DNA of 64,000 nucleotides, taken from NCBI RefSeq assembly GCF_013177655.1, contig NZ_CP035946.1, positions 1,302,001 through 1,366,000 on the forward strand. The letters run 5' to 3'. Of the stretch, positions 1 to 6,983 are shown piece by piece. Below the pieces are notes generated by a model. The model did no database searches. It was not told where the DNA came from and saw nothing but the letters and a program-made list of their open reading frames with translations. Positions within the stretch are counted from its first letter, which is position 1. Each line of letters begins with the position of its first letter. Made by a program: the position numbers and the translations under genes. The stretch comes from Campylobacter canadensis. Lineage in GTDB: Bacteria > Campylobacterota > Campylobacteria > Campylobacterales > Campylobacteraceae.

Positions 1-20
1 TTATAAAATAAGGAGAAAAA

Positions 21-224
21 ATGGCAACAATTATGGAAAAAGATGTTTTATTAGAATATGCAAGTTTTGGGTATTTGATTGATGATGAGACTGAAGAAGG
101 AGAACAAGATTTAAATAAAATGCACGAAATAAAAGAATATTTATATGATACAAATTACATAGATATAGATTACGAAAGCATCAAAGAAAAAATAAAAATT
201 TTAAGGCAAAAATATGAAAATTGA
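21..224 (+). CDS. Small acidic protein, candidate antitoxin partner of the zeta-type toxin
   Basis: This 67-residue, acidic, mostly helical protein has no motif I recognise. A good ribosome binding site (AAGGAG) lies just before the ATG. Its last codons overlap the start of the zeta-type toxin by 11 bases, so the two are translationally coupled. In zeta-family modules a small gene directly upstream of the toxin is normally the antitoxin, and the low charge, small size and overlap fit that role. The antitoxin function is inference from position only; the sequence does not resemble the classic epsilon antitoxin closely enough for me to assign it. The start of the window lies only 20 bases upstream, so its promoter is not seen. 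Confidence 0.6.
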   Translation: MATIMEKDVLLEYASFGYLIDDETEEGEQDLNKMHEIKEYLYDTNYIDIDYESIKEKIKILRQKYEN

Positions 225-957
225 TGAAAGAATATTTAATAAGATATGGAAAAAAGAATGTACCAAATTTAATGTAATATCTACAGATAATCCAAAAGCA
301 TTTGTTTTAGGTGGTCAGCCTGGTGCTGGTAAATCAAACTTAATAGAAACCGTAAGAAAAGAATTAAGTAAAAATGTTATCGTAATAAATGGAGATGATT
401 ATAGAAAATATCATCCAGATTATGCTAATTTACAAGCTACCTATGGCAAAGATTCTCCTAAACACACTGCCGAATTTGCAGGAATGATTACTGAAATGAT
501 TTTAGATAAAGCTATCAAAAATAAATTAAATGTAGTAATTGAAGGAACTTTTAGAACAGCTGCTACACCGATTAAAACACTAAAATTATTTAAAGATAAT
601 GGTTACAACACAAATGTATTAATTCAAACTTGCCATAAAGATATTAGTTGGAAATCTTGTCTTGAAAGATATGAAAAAATGTTAGCTATAAGTAAAGCTG
701 AAGCTAGATTTACAGATAAAGCTCATCACGATATAGTAGTTAATAATCTAGCAGAAAATATTAAAGAAGTTCAAAAATCAGGCTTAGTGGATAATATGAA
801 AATATATTCAAGAGTTTTAGACAAAAAAACTAATAAATTTAATCAAGTTGAAATCTATAATAGTGATTTAAAACCTAAAGTTAATATTGCAACCATTAAT
901 AAATATTTAGGTTTGCAAAGAAAACTAAATTTAGAAAATTCATACAATTTTAATTAG
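214..957 (+). CDS. Zeta toxin family protein
   Basis: This 247-residue protein carries a P-loop GGQPGAGKS at about residues 33-41, followed by a GDD(Y)R..HPDY segment at about 58-70. Both are arranged as in zeta toxins, which are UDP-N-acetylglucosamine kinases that block cell-wall synthesis. An EGT(F)R motif near residue 110 matches the second conserved block of the family. The start overlaps the preceding small gene, the proposed antitoxin. Downstream genes (TraM-like, ParA, ribbon-helix-helix) are plasmid or integrative-element functions, so the pair probably acts as a maintenance module for a mobile element. The family assignment is confident; the exact substrate is inferred from the family. 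Confidence 0.85.
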   Translation: MKIDERIFNKIWKKECTKFNVISTDNPKAFVLGGQPGAGKSNLIETVRKELSKNVIVINGDDYRKYHPDYANLQATYGKDSPKHTAEFAGMITEMILDKAIKNKLNVVIEGTFRTAATPIKTLKLFKDNGYNTNVLIQTCHKDISWKSCLERYEKMLAISKAEARFTDKAHHDIVVNNLAENIKEVQKSGLVDNMKIYSRVLDKKTNKFNQVEIYNSDLKPKVNIATINKYLGLQRKLNLENSYNFN

Positions 958-983
958 TTCATACATAGCAAAAAAGAGTAAAA

Positions 984-1364
984 ATGGATAAAAAGCAAAT
1001 TATAAATGAAATAGCAAAAAAACATCATCTAATATTAGATGAAAACGACCCTATTTTTGCAATTATTACAGCTAACGAAATTATGTTTGATGATTATATA
1101 AAGCAGCTTGAAAAAGCACAAATAAAAATCAAAGCTGATTTAGAAAGTTATAAACAAAGTTTAATAAGTGATATACAAGAAGAATATAAAAAATATCATC
1201 AAGTATTACAAGAACTAAAATTAAACCAAGTTACTAATTTAAAATCTAATCAACTCCAAAACGAAAAAAATATAGACTTTAATAAAAAGAATATATTTAC
1301 AGCCTTTATTATAGCTCAAATTATATTTTTACTTATTGGATTAATAATAGGCATATTACTATAA
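984..1364 (+). CDS. Conjugal transfer TraM-like membrane-anchored coiled-coil protein
   Basis: A 126-residue protein with an N-terminal segment of the form K..IINEIAKKH...DENDPIFAIITAN, a central charged coiled coil (about residues 40-95) and a single C-terminal membrane helix (about 106-126). This layout, with the DP-hydrophobic start, resembles the TraM family of IncP-type conjugation systems. The assignment rests on layout and the short N-terminal motif, so it is moderate. It follows the zeta toxin by 27 bases and precedes parA, which supports a plasmid or integrative-element origin. No other transfer genes are in the window, so it may be an orphan. Confidence 0.55.
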   Translation: MDKKQIINEIAKKHHLILDENDPIFAIITANEIMFDDYIKQLEKAQIKIKADLESYKQSLISDIQEEYKKYHQVLQELKLNQVTNLKSNQLQNEKNIDFNKKNIFTAFIIAQIIFLLIGLIIGILL

Positions 1365-1442
1365 TATAATTTTAATATATATTTTATATAATTTTAAGTT
1401 TATTTTTATACAATTTTGATTTTATTTTACAAAGGATAAAAG

Positions 1443-2123
1443 ATGGTAATTTCAATAATAAATGAAAAAGGTGGCAGTGGTAAAACAACATTAGCTGTTA
1501 ATTTAGCTGCTAAACTTGCTTTAGATGGTGATAGCGTTTTGTTAATTGATGCTGACCCGCAAAAATCAACTGAAGTATTTTCAAATATGAGAAGTCAAAA
1601 TAATCTTACACCAATATTTAGTAATGTATGTAAAACTGGTATAAGTTTAGGAGATGAAATAAAACTTATGAAAAATAAATTTGATTCAATTATTATTGAT
1701 ACTGGTGGTCGTGATAGTAAAGAAATGAGAAAAGCAATTTTAAATTCTAATATAGTTATTATTCCAACGCTGCCTAGTCAATACGATGTAAGTGTTTTAT
1801 ACCATATGTTTGAATTGATAATGGAAGCTAAAGAATTTAATCAAAACTTATTAGTTTTTGTAGTAACAAACAGGGTTTCTCCTAATCCATTTTTACAAAA
1901 AGATTTACAAAATCTACAAAATTATATAAAAGATTTAAAAGAAGAAAAAAATATTAATGATATATATTTACTTGATAGTGTAATTTATGAAAGACAAGCA
2001 TATAGAAAAGCTGTTGTTGAAGGCAAAAGTATAAACGAATTTGATAATTCTAAAGCAAGTGAAGATTTTGAGCAATTTTATCAAGAATTATTAGATAAAA
2101 CAAAAAAATTTATGAAAGGATAA
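1443..2123 (+). CDS. parA: ParA-family partition ATPase
   Basis: The 226-residue protein begins with the deviant Walker A motif KGGSGKTT at residues 9-16 and has [10 protein letters not shown] at about 33-42 and IIIDTGG at about 84-90, all diagnostic of ParA/Soj-type ATPases. It lacks an N-terminal HTH, as in small type Ib ParA proteins encoded by plasmids. It is followed after 4 bases by a small ribbon-helix-helix gene that would serve as the ParB-like DNA-binding partner. Such a pair segregates plasmids or integrated elements. The start has an upstream AAAGGA, and the AT-rich 78 bases before it probably hold the promoter. Confidence 0.92.
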   Translation: MVISIINEKGGSGKTTLAVNLAAKLALDGDSVLLIDADPQKSTEVFSNMRSQNNLTPIFSNVCKTGISLGDEIKLMKNKFDSIIIDTGGRDSKEMRKAILNSNIVIIPTLPSQYDVSVLYHMFELIMEAKEFNQNLLVFVVTNRVSPNPFLQKDLQNLQNYIKDLKEEKNINDIYLLDSVIYERQAYRKAVVEGKSINEFDNSKASEDFEQFYQELLDKTKKFMKG

Positions 2124-2127
2124 AAAA

Positions 2128-2334
2128 ATGGGATTTAAAAAATTAAATGAAAATGATTTTGTAAATGCTGCTAGGGGAGAAACTTCTAGTATAGATATAA
2201 ATACAAAAAGAAAAAAAAGCATACTTATTCATTTAACAGAAGAAGAAGTAGCCGAGCTAACACAAGAAGCAGCTAGATTTAGAATGAGTAGAAGTGCTTA
2301 TATTAGATTTAAATTATTTGTAAAAGAAAAATAG
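2128..2334 (+). CDS. Ribbon-helix-helix protein, probable ParB-like partner of ParA
   Basis: A 68-residue protein whose C-terminal half reads as a ribbon-helix-helix fold: a short beta strand (KSILIHLTEEE), helix A (VAELTQEAARF) and helix B after a turn (MSRSAYIRFKL). RHH proteins of this size bind centromere sites as the partner of small ParA ATPases and often repress their own operon. It starts 4 bases after parA. A relaxosome MobC-like role is the alternative, because MobC proteins share this fold and the neighbourhood includes a TraM-like gene. Confidence 0.75.
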   Translation: MGFKKLNENDFVNAARGETSSIDINTKRKKSILIHLTEEEVAELTQEAARFRMSRSAYIRFKLFVKEK

Positions 2335-2753
2335 AATAAAAATTATTTCAATTAATTAAATTTAAAATAAAACATATTTACCTTTTTTAGTATATAATTA
2401 CAGTACTTGGAAAGAATAAAGGCTTCTAGCCTGAACCACATATAAAAGATATGTGGTTCTACTTTAGTATTATCTTAGTTGCTTTTTTAATAAATAAATA
2501 TTTATATTTTACAATTCTAGGAATTTTAAACCATACTTTTTTTTCACATTTCTTAAAAATTTACATATATCTTTTTTGTTATATTAAATATTGCCTATTG
2601 TATAGCATAAAAATCATTTTAAAAAAAAGATAACTTAATATTACAACCAATAAAAGAGAAAAATTTGTTAAGCTTTATTATAAAAAATATTTTACTTTAT
2701 TACATAAATTGCGTATTGCTTTATATATTTAAAATAAATAAAAATTTTATAAT
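2335..2753. other. Gene-poor AT-rich stretch with two adjacent hairpins
   Basis: No convincing gene lies here. Two hairpins sit back to back. One is a 4-bp stem GGCT/AGCC at 2421-2431; the other is a perfect 11-bp stem at 2433-2443 and 2449-2459 with a 5-base loop AAAAG. There is no run of T directly after the second stem, so a simple terminator is not shown. The element separates the mobile-element operon from the core genes and may be a small structured RNA, a partition site or an operator for the RHH protein. A 60-codon hydrophobic reading frame starts inside the second stem (2451-2633) but has no ribosome binding site. Confidence 0.4.
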
Positions 2754-2927
2754 CTATTCTTCGTTTTCTTCGTTTTGAATTATTATTTCTTCATCAAAGC
2801 TATAATTGCTTTCGCTTTTTAAAGCTGAAAACGGTGCAAATTGCGCTGCTCTATTTTCAATAGGCATTGGGTTAAATTTATTTGATTTAACATAAGTTAT
2901 ATTTATAATATCATCATAATTATGCAT
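2754..2927 (-). CDS. YolD-like small partner of the Y-family polymerase
   Basis: The protein is 57 residues from the ATG at 2927, chosen over the GTG at 2936 because AGGTGG lies 5 bases before the ATG. It contains the ENRAAQFAPFSAL segment typical of YolD-like proteins, small partners found beside UmuC/DinB-type polymerases in Firmicutes and some Campylobacter. It overlaps the end of the polymerase gene by 8 bases, so the two form one transcript. Its biochemical role is not established; it is presumed to modulate the translesion polymerase. Confidence 0.75.
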   Translation of the reverse strand: MHNYDDIINITYVKSNKFNPMPIENRAAQFAPFSALKSESNYSFDEEIIIQNEENEE

Positions 2928-4362
2928 TATGCCCACCTAGTTGGGAATTAATATTTAAATATTGTAACTCTTCATCTAAATTACTTGCTTTTATTATTGT
3001 ATTTTTTCCAAATTTGTTATTTAATTCTAACCTTAATTTTTGTATTTTTTCTTCTTTTTGTTGCTTTATGTTATCTTTATCATCAAGAACATCAAATAAG
3101 CTATCATTATAAATCATTTTGCTATCTTTTACATTGTTAAAAGTTAAATTAATTTGCCTAATAAATAATCTTGAATCAACTATAAGGTCAAAAAGTTCTA
3201 AAGTTTTATTCATAATAATATGAAAAGATGAAGTATGCTTATATAAATTTATACTTGAATGAGCATTTTTTAATATTTCTTTTTTTTGTATATTAAATTT
3301 TTTTACATTTGTATATTTATTATTTAAACTTTCTTTATCATATTTTATATCTAAAACAATTTGTTTAGTTTTTAAATCTTTTTCAACCAATTCAAGCACT
3401 AACATATCAAGCATTTCTTTTAAAACAAGCCTTGCTCTAAAAAAGCTAAATGGCTCGTATAAAACCTTAGCCATTGTTTTAGAGTTATTTTTGCTTTTAT
3501 AATTTTTAATATCTTGCATAGTGCAAGGCTCATAAGCCCAAGCGTGGTCAATTAAAAGCTCTGCATTAATACCAAAAACTTCATATAATTTTTCTTCATT
3601 TTTCAAAGAAAATCTAGCTAAATCTCCCATTGTTTTAATGCCTAATTTTTCTAACTTTAAAGCACAAGCTTTACCAACTCGCCAAAAATCACTTATAGGG
3701 CTATAATTCCAAAGCAATTTCTTATAATTTTCTTCATCAAGTATTGCAATATTATTATCTTTTTGCTTTTTTGCAAGGATATCCATAGCAACCTTTGCTA
3801 AATAAAGATTACTTCCTATTCCTGCACTAGCACTTATTTTTGTACTATGCAAAACATCTAAAATAATTTTTTTCACCAAGTCATAAGCGTTTAGTTTATA
3901 AAGTTTAATATAAGGGCTTAAATCAATAAAAACTTCATCAATTGAATAAATATGAATATCTTTTTTATCAATATATTTTAAATAGATATTATTTATTTCT
4001 GAACTATATTTAATATAAGTTGCCATTCTTGGCTTAGCAATAATATAAGTAAGCTCCAAAGAATAATCATTATCAAGCTCTGTTTTATCGTAAGATTTTG
4101 CAGTAAAAATACGATTTTTTGCCTTTAATTTTCTACTAACATTTATAGAATTTACCCTTGCAATAAGTTCAAATAAACGCAACCTACCAGAGATATTGTA
4201 AGAACGAAGAGCCGGACTTACTGCAAGGCAAATAGTATTTATACTTCTACTTTCATCTGCTACAACTAAATTAGTTTTAAGCGGGTCTAAACCTCTTAAA
4301 ACACATTCAACTGAAGCATAAAAAGATTTTAAATCAATAGCAGCATAAAGCTTATTGCTCAT
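2920..4362 (-). CDS. Y-family (UmuC/DinB-like) translesion DNA polymerase
   Basis: A 480-residue Y-family polymerase. The first metal-binding aspartate lies in AAIDLKSFYASVE (residues 8-20) and the second pair is in YSIDEVFIDL (about 139-148). A helix-hairpin-helix-like segment (KLGIKTMGDLARF) lies near residue 240, and a little-finger domain follows. These proteins copy past DNA lesions with low fidelity. The length and the paired YolD-like gene fit the UmuC-like subgroup rather than classical DinB. It starts 2 bases after the gmhA stop, so it may be transcribed with the heptose genes. No LexA-like box was evident. Confidence 0.88.
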   Translation of the reverse strand: MSNKLYAAIDLKSFYASVECVLRGLDPLKTNLVVADESRSINTICLAVSPALRSYNISGRLRLFELIARVNSINVSRKLKAKNRIFTAKSYDKTELDNDYSLELTYIIAKPRMATYIKYSSEINNIYLKYIDKKDIHIYSIDEVFIDLSPYIKLYKLNAYDLVKKIILDVLHSTKISASAGIGSNLYLAKVAMDILAKKQKDNNIAILDEENYKKLLWNYSPISDFWRVGKACALKLEKLGIKTMGDLARFSLKNEEKLYEVFGINAELLIDHAWAYEPCTMQDIKNYKSKNNSKTMAKVLYEPFSFFRARLVLKEMLDMLVLELVEKDLKTKQIVLDIKYDKESLNNKYTNVKKFNIQKKEILKNAHSSINLYKHTSSFHIIMNKTLELFDLIVDSRLFIRQINLTFNNVKDSKMIYNDSLFDVLDDKDNIKQQKEEKIQKLRLELNNKFGKNTIIKASNLDEELQYLNINSQLGGHNA

Positions 4363-4364
4363 TA

Positions 4365-4925
4365 TTATACTTTAAATTCCAAATCCAATAAATGACAAAT
4401 ACTATGAATAACAAAAATATGCACTTCTTGTATTCTTGGCGTATCAAGGCTTGGAGCTTTTATATTAAAATATTTATCATTTGTTGCTTTATTTGAGCTT
4501 AACATAATGTTTACACAAGCTAATTTCTCACCTTCTTTAAAAGCTTCTAATACATTTTTACTGCTGCCGCTTGTGCTAATTCCAAACAAAATATCGCCTT
4601 TTTTTGCAATAGCTTGCACTTGTCTTGAGAACACAAACTCGTATCCATAGTCATTTGCAATTGCTGTAAGTGCTGAAGTATCTGTGCTTAGTGCGATTGC
4701 GCTTAAGCCCTTTCTTTCAACCTTATATCTACCGCTAAGCTCTGCTGCAAAATGTTGTGCATCAGCAGCTGAACCACCGTTACCAAAAATTAATAATTTA
4801 TTATTATTTTTTAAAGCTTTACTTATAATTTCATAAGCTTTATAAATATCATTTAAAAATTCTTCATTAATTTTTGCGTATGTGTTTATGTGTGAGTTTA
4901 ACTCATCTTTTAAAATATTCAACAT
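4365..4925 (-). CDS. gmhA: Sedoheptulose 7-phosphate isomerase
   Basis: A 186-residue SIS-domain protein. It carries FGNGGSAADAQHFAAELSGR at about residues 47-66 and FGISTSGSSKNVLEAF at about 113-128, the phosphosugar-binding loops of GmhA. It catalyses the first step of ADP-heptose synthesis, sedoheptulose 7-phosphate to D-glycero-D-manno-heptose 7-phosphate, for lipooligosaccharide core. A zinc-ligand histidine region (EVHIFVIHSICH) is present near the C-terminus. It overlaps the 3' end of hldE by 7 bases, as expected for an ADP-heptose operon. Confidence 0.95.
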   Translation of the reverse strand: MLNILKDELNSHINTYAKINEEFLNDIYKAYEIISKALKNNNKLLIFGNGGSAADAQHFAAELSGRYKVERKGLSAIALSTDTSALTAIANDYGYEFVFSRQVQAIAKKGDILFGISTSGSSKNVLEAFKEGEKLACVNIMLSSNKATNDKYFNIKAPSLDTPRIQEVHIFVIHSICHLLDLEFKV

Positions 4926-6298
4926 TGTGTTTCCTTTATTTTATTTATAATATTTGTACTTGAATAGCCATCAACAAAATCAATCAAGCAAGTTTGTTTA
5001 GCAAAATTACTGCCTACAATTTCTTTGTCTTTATAATCAGCACCTTTTACTAAGATATCTGGCTTTAACTCTTTTATAATTTCTAGTGGAGTATCATCGC
5101 TAAAAACAATTACCGCATCAATAAATTCTAAAGCACAAAGCATAGCTAAACGAGTATTTATATCATTAATTGGTCTTGCTAAACCTTTTAATCTTTTAAT
5201 GCTCTCATCAGAATTTAGCCCAATTACCAATAAATCTCCTAATTGTTTAGCCTTTCTTAAATAACTTAAATGTCCTAAATGTAACAAGTCAAAGCAACCA
5301 TTTGTAAATACAATTTTTTTATTTTTATTTTTTTGCACAAATTCGCTTATATTTTTTACTTGCTTTTTATAAATATCATCTTCGCTAAATTCATTAATTT
5401 CATCAATACTAACAGCATATGAGCCTATTTTACTAACTACAATAGCTGCTGCTTTATTTGCAAGTTTAATTGCTTCATTTATATCTTTTTTTCTTGATAA
5501 AAAATAAGCTAAAGAGCTAATTACACTATCACCCGCTCCTGTAACATCAAAGACTTCTTTAGCTAAAGCAAGATGTCTTGTTAATGTATTGTTATTATAT
5601 AAAGCTATTCCATTTTTACCTAAGGTAATTAAAGGATATTTAATATTTAATTTTTCTTTCATTAATATTAATTTTTTACTTAAATTATCATCATCTTCAT
5701 CATCAAAAAGGCCTAAAAATTCTGTTGCTTCTTTATAATTTGGAGTTAAAATATCAATATCTTTAAATTTTAAAAAGTCTTTTTTAGGGTCTGCTAGGGT
5801 TAAAATATTTTTATTTTTTGCAAAGGAGATAATCTTTTTTACCAAATAAGGGCTTAAAACACCTTTATCATAATCACTAAAAACAATAGCGTCATAATTT
5901 TTATCTTCTATATTTTTAAACAAGCAATCAGCCATATCATCGCTTATTACCTCGCAGCTTTCAACATCAATTCTTACAATTTGTTGATTTTGTCCAAAAA
6001 TCCTAGTCTTTTTTGAACTTTTTTTATTTTTATCACTTATAATTTCATAATTAATCTCGTTTTCTTTAAGCATCTTTTTAATAAAATTAGCACACTCATC
6101 ATTACCTAAAACACTTAAAACATCAACATTTGCTCCAAGTTTTTTAATATTTAAAGCAACATTAGCACATCCACCTAAAGAAAGTTTATTGTATTTAGGA
6201 TTAATCACAGGTACAGGTGCTTCAGGGCTAATTCTAAGGCAATCACAAAATAAATATTCATCTAAAATTAAATCGCCTACTACTAAAATGTTAAGCAT
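4919..6298 (-). CDS. hldE: Bifunctional heptose 7-phosphate kinase / heptose 1-phosphate adenylyltransferase
   Basis: A 459-residue two-domain enzyme. Residues 1 to about 305 form a PfkB/ribokinase-like kinase with GGCANVALN near 42-50 and the catalytic GAGDSV near 257. Residues from about 330 form a nucleotidyltransferase with FTNGCFDLLHLGHLSYL. It phosphorylates heptose 7-phosphate at C1 and, after GmhB dephosphorylation, adenylylates it. It overlaps both the upstream ccoS-gmhB fusion and the downstream gmhA, so the three are translationally coupled. The epimerase gene hldD, which in C. jejuni lies between hldE and gmhB, is absent here. Confidence 0.95.
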   Translation of the reverse strand: MLNILVVGDLILDEYLFCDCLRISPEAPVPVINPKYNKLSLGGCANVALNIKKLGANVDVLSVLGNDECANFIKKMLKENEINYEIISDKNKKSSKKTRIFGQNQQIVRIDVESCEVISDDMADCLFKNIEDKNYDAIVFSDYDKGVLSPYLVKKIISFAKNKNILTLADPKKDFLKFKDIDILTPNYKEATEFLGLFDDEDDDNLSKKLILMKEKLNIKYPLITLGKNGIALYNNNTLTRHLALAKEVFDVTGAGDSVISSLAYFLSRKKDINEAIKLANKAAAIVVSKIGSYAVSIDEINEFSEDDIYKKQVKNISEFVQKNKNKKIVFTNGCFDLLHLGHLSYLRKAKQLGDLLVIGLNSDESIKRLKGLARPINDINTRLAMLCALEFIDAVIVFSDDTPLEIIKELKPDILVKGADYKDKEIVGSNFAKQTCLIDFVDGYSSTNIINKIKETQC

Positions 6299-6983
6299 TA
6301 AAATCCTTTATTATTTTATTAAAATCATCAATTATTTTACAATTTTTTTGCTCTAGTTTATCCTTTGTAAATAAATAAATATTTTCAATATTAGCTGCAA
6401 AAGCTGCTTGAACATCGCTTATTTTATCGCCTACAAAAACACAATTATTTTCATCAATATCATATTTTTTAATCGCATCAAGTATCATTTTTGGCTTTGG
6501 TTTTCTGCATTCACAGTTATCATCTGGAGTATGAGGGCAAACAAAGAATTCTTTAATTTCTATATTGTGTTTTTTAAATTCGTTTTGAATTCTTAAATGA
6601 AATTCTTGCATTTGTTCTTTAGTAAAATAACCACGCCCTATTCCGCTTTGATTGGTAATAACTATTATTAAATAAGCCTTATCATAAAAATATTTACATA
6701 AATCAAAAATCCCATCAACAAATTCAAGCCTTTCATAAACATAAGAAAAATCAACATTAATCACACCATCTCTATCTAAAAACAAAGCTCTTTTTTTAAG
6801 TGCTTGTTTTTTTCTATTTTCTAATGTAATTGCATCATTTAATGCTTCTTCGCTATCGTTTAAATTTAAAAAAGCATCTTTATCTAAAAACTGCTTATTT
6901 TTTAAACCCCAAATAAAAGCAAGTAGTGCTATAAATGCTAAAATTATTGAAACTGCTATCATTAAAAAAATCACAAAAGTCAT
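6291..6983 (-). CDS. gmhB: CcoS-GmhB fusion: cbb3 oxidase assembly segment joined to heptose bisphosphate phosphatase
   Basis: This single 230-residue frame joins two proteins that are normally separate. Residues 1 to about 62 match CcoS: one membrane helix (4-25), then FIWGLKNKQF and a DSEEALNDAI acidic tail. Residues 66-230 are GmhB: FLDRDGVIN (68-76) with the nucleophile aspartate, a VITNQSGIGRGYF block, and the zinc-binding CPH...CECRKPKPKM segment. The phosphatase would thus be tethered to the inner membrane facing the cytoplasm. The order ccoI, ccoS, gmhB is conserved in Campylobacter, and the fusion probably arose by loss of the short spacer and stop codon. The frame overlaps ccoI upstream and hldE downstream. 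Separate translation from an internal start is possible but no clear ATG precedes residue 66. Confidence 0.88.
   Translation of the reverse strand: MTFVIFLMIAVSIILAFIALLAFIWGLKNKQFLDKDAFLNLNDSEEALNDAITLENRKKQALKKRALFLDRDGVINVDFSYVYERLEFVDGIFDLCKYFYDKAYLIIVITNQSGIGRGYFTKEQMQEFHLRIQNEFKKHNIEIKEFFVCPHTPDDNCECRKPKPKMILDAIKKYDIDENNCVFVGDKISDVQAAFAANIENIYLFTKDKLEQKNCKIIDDFNKIIKDFNA

Noticed and set aside
2451-2633. Open frame for a 60-residue hydrophobic protein
   Set aside because: It starts inside a perfect hairpin arm, has no ribosome binding site, and its hydrophobicity is what random AT-rich DNA gives. Mentioned only as a possibility in the hairpin entry.
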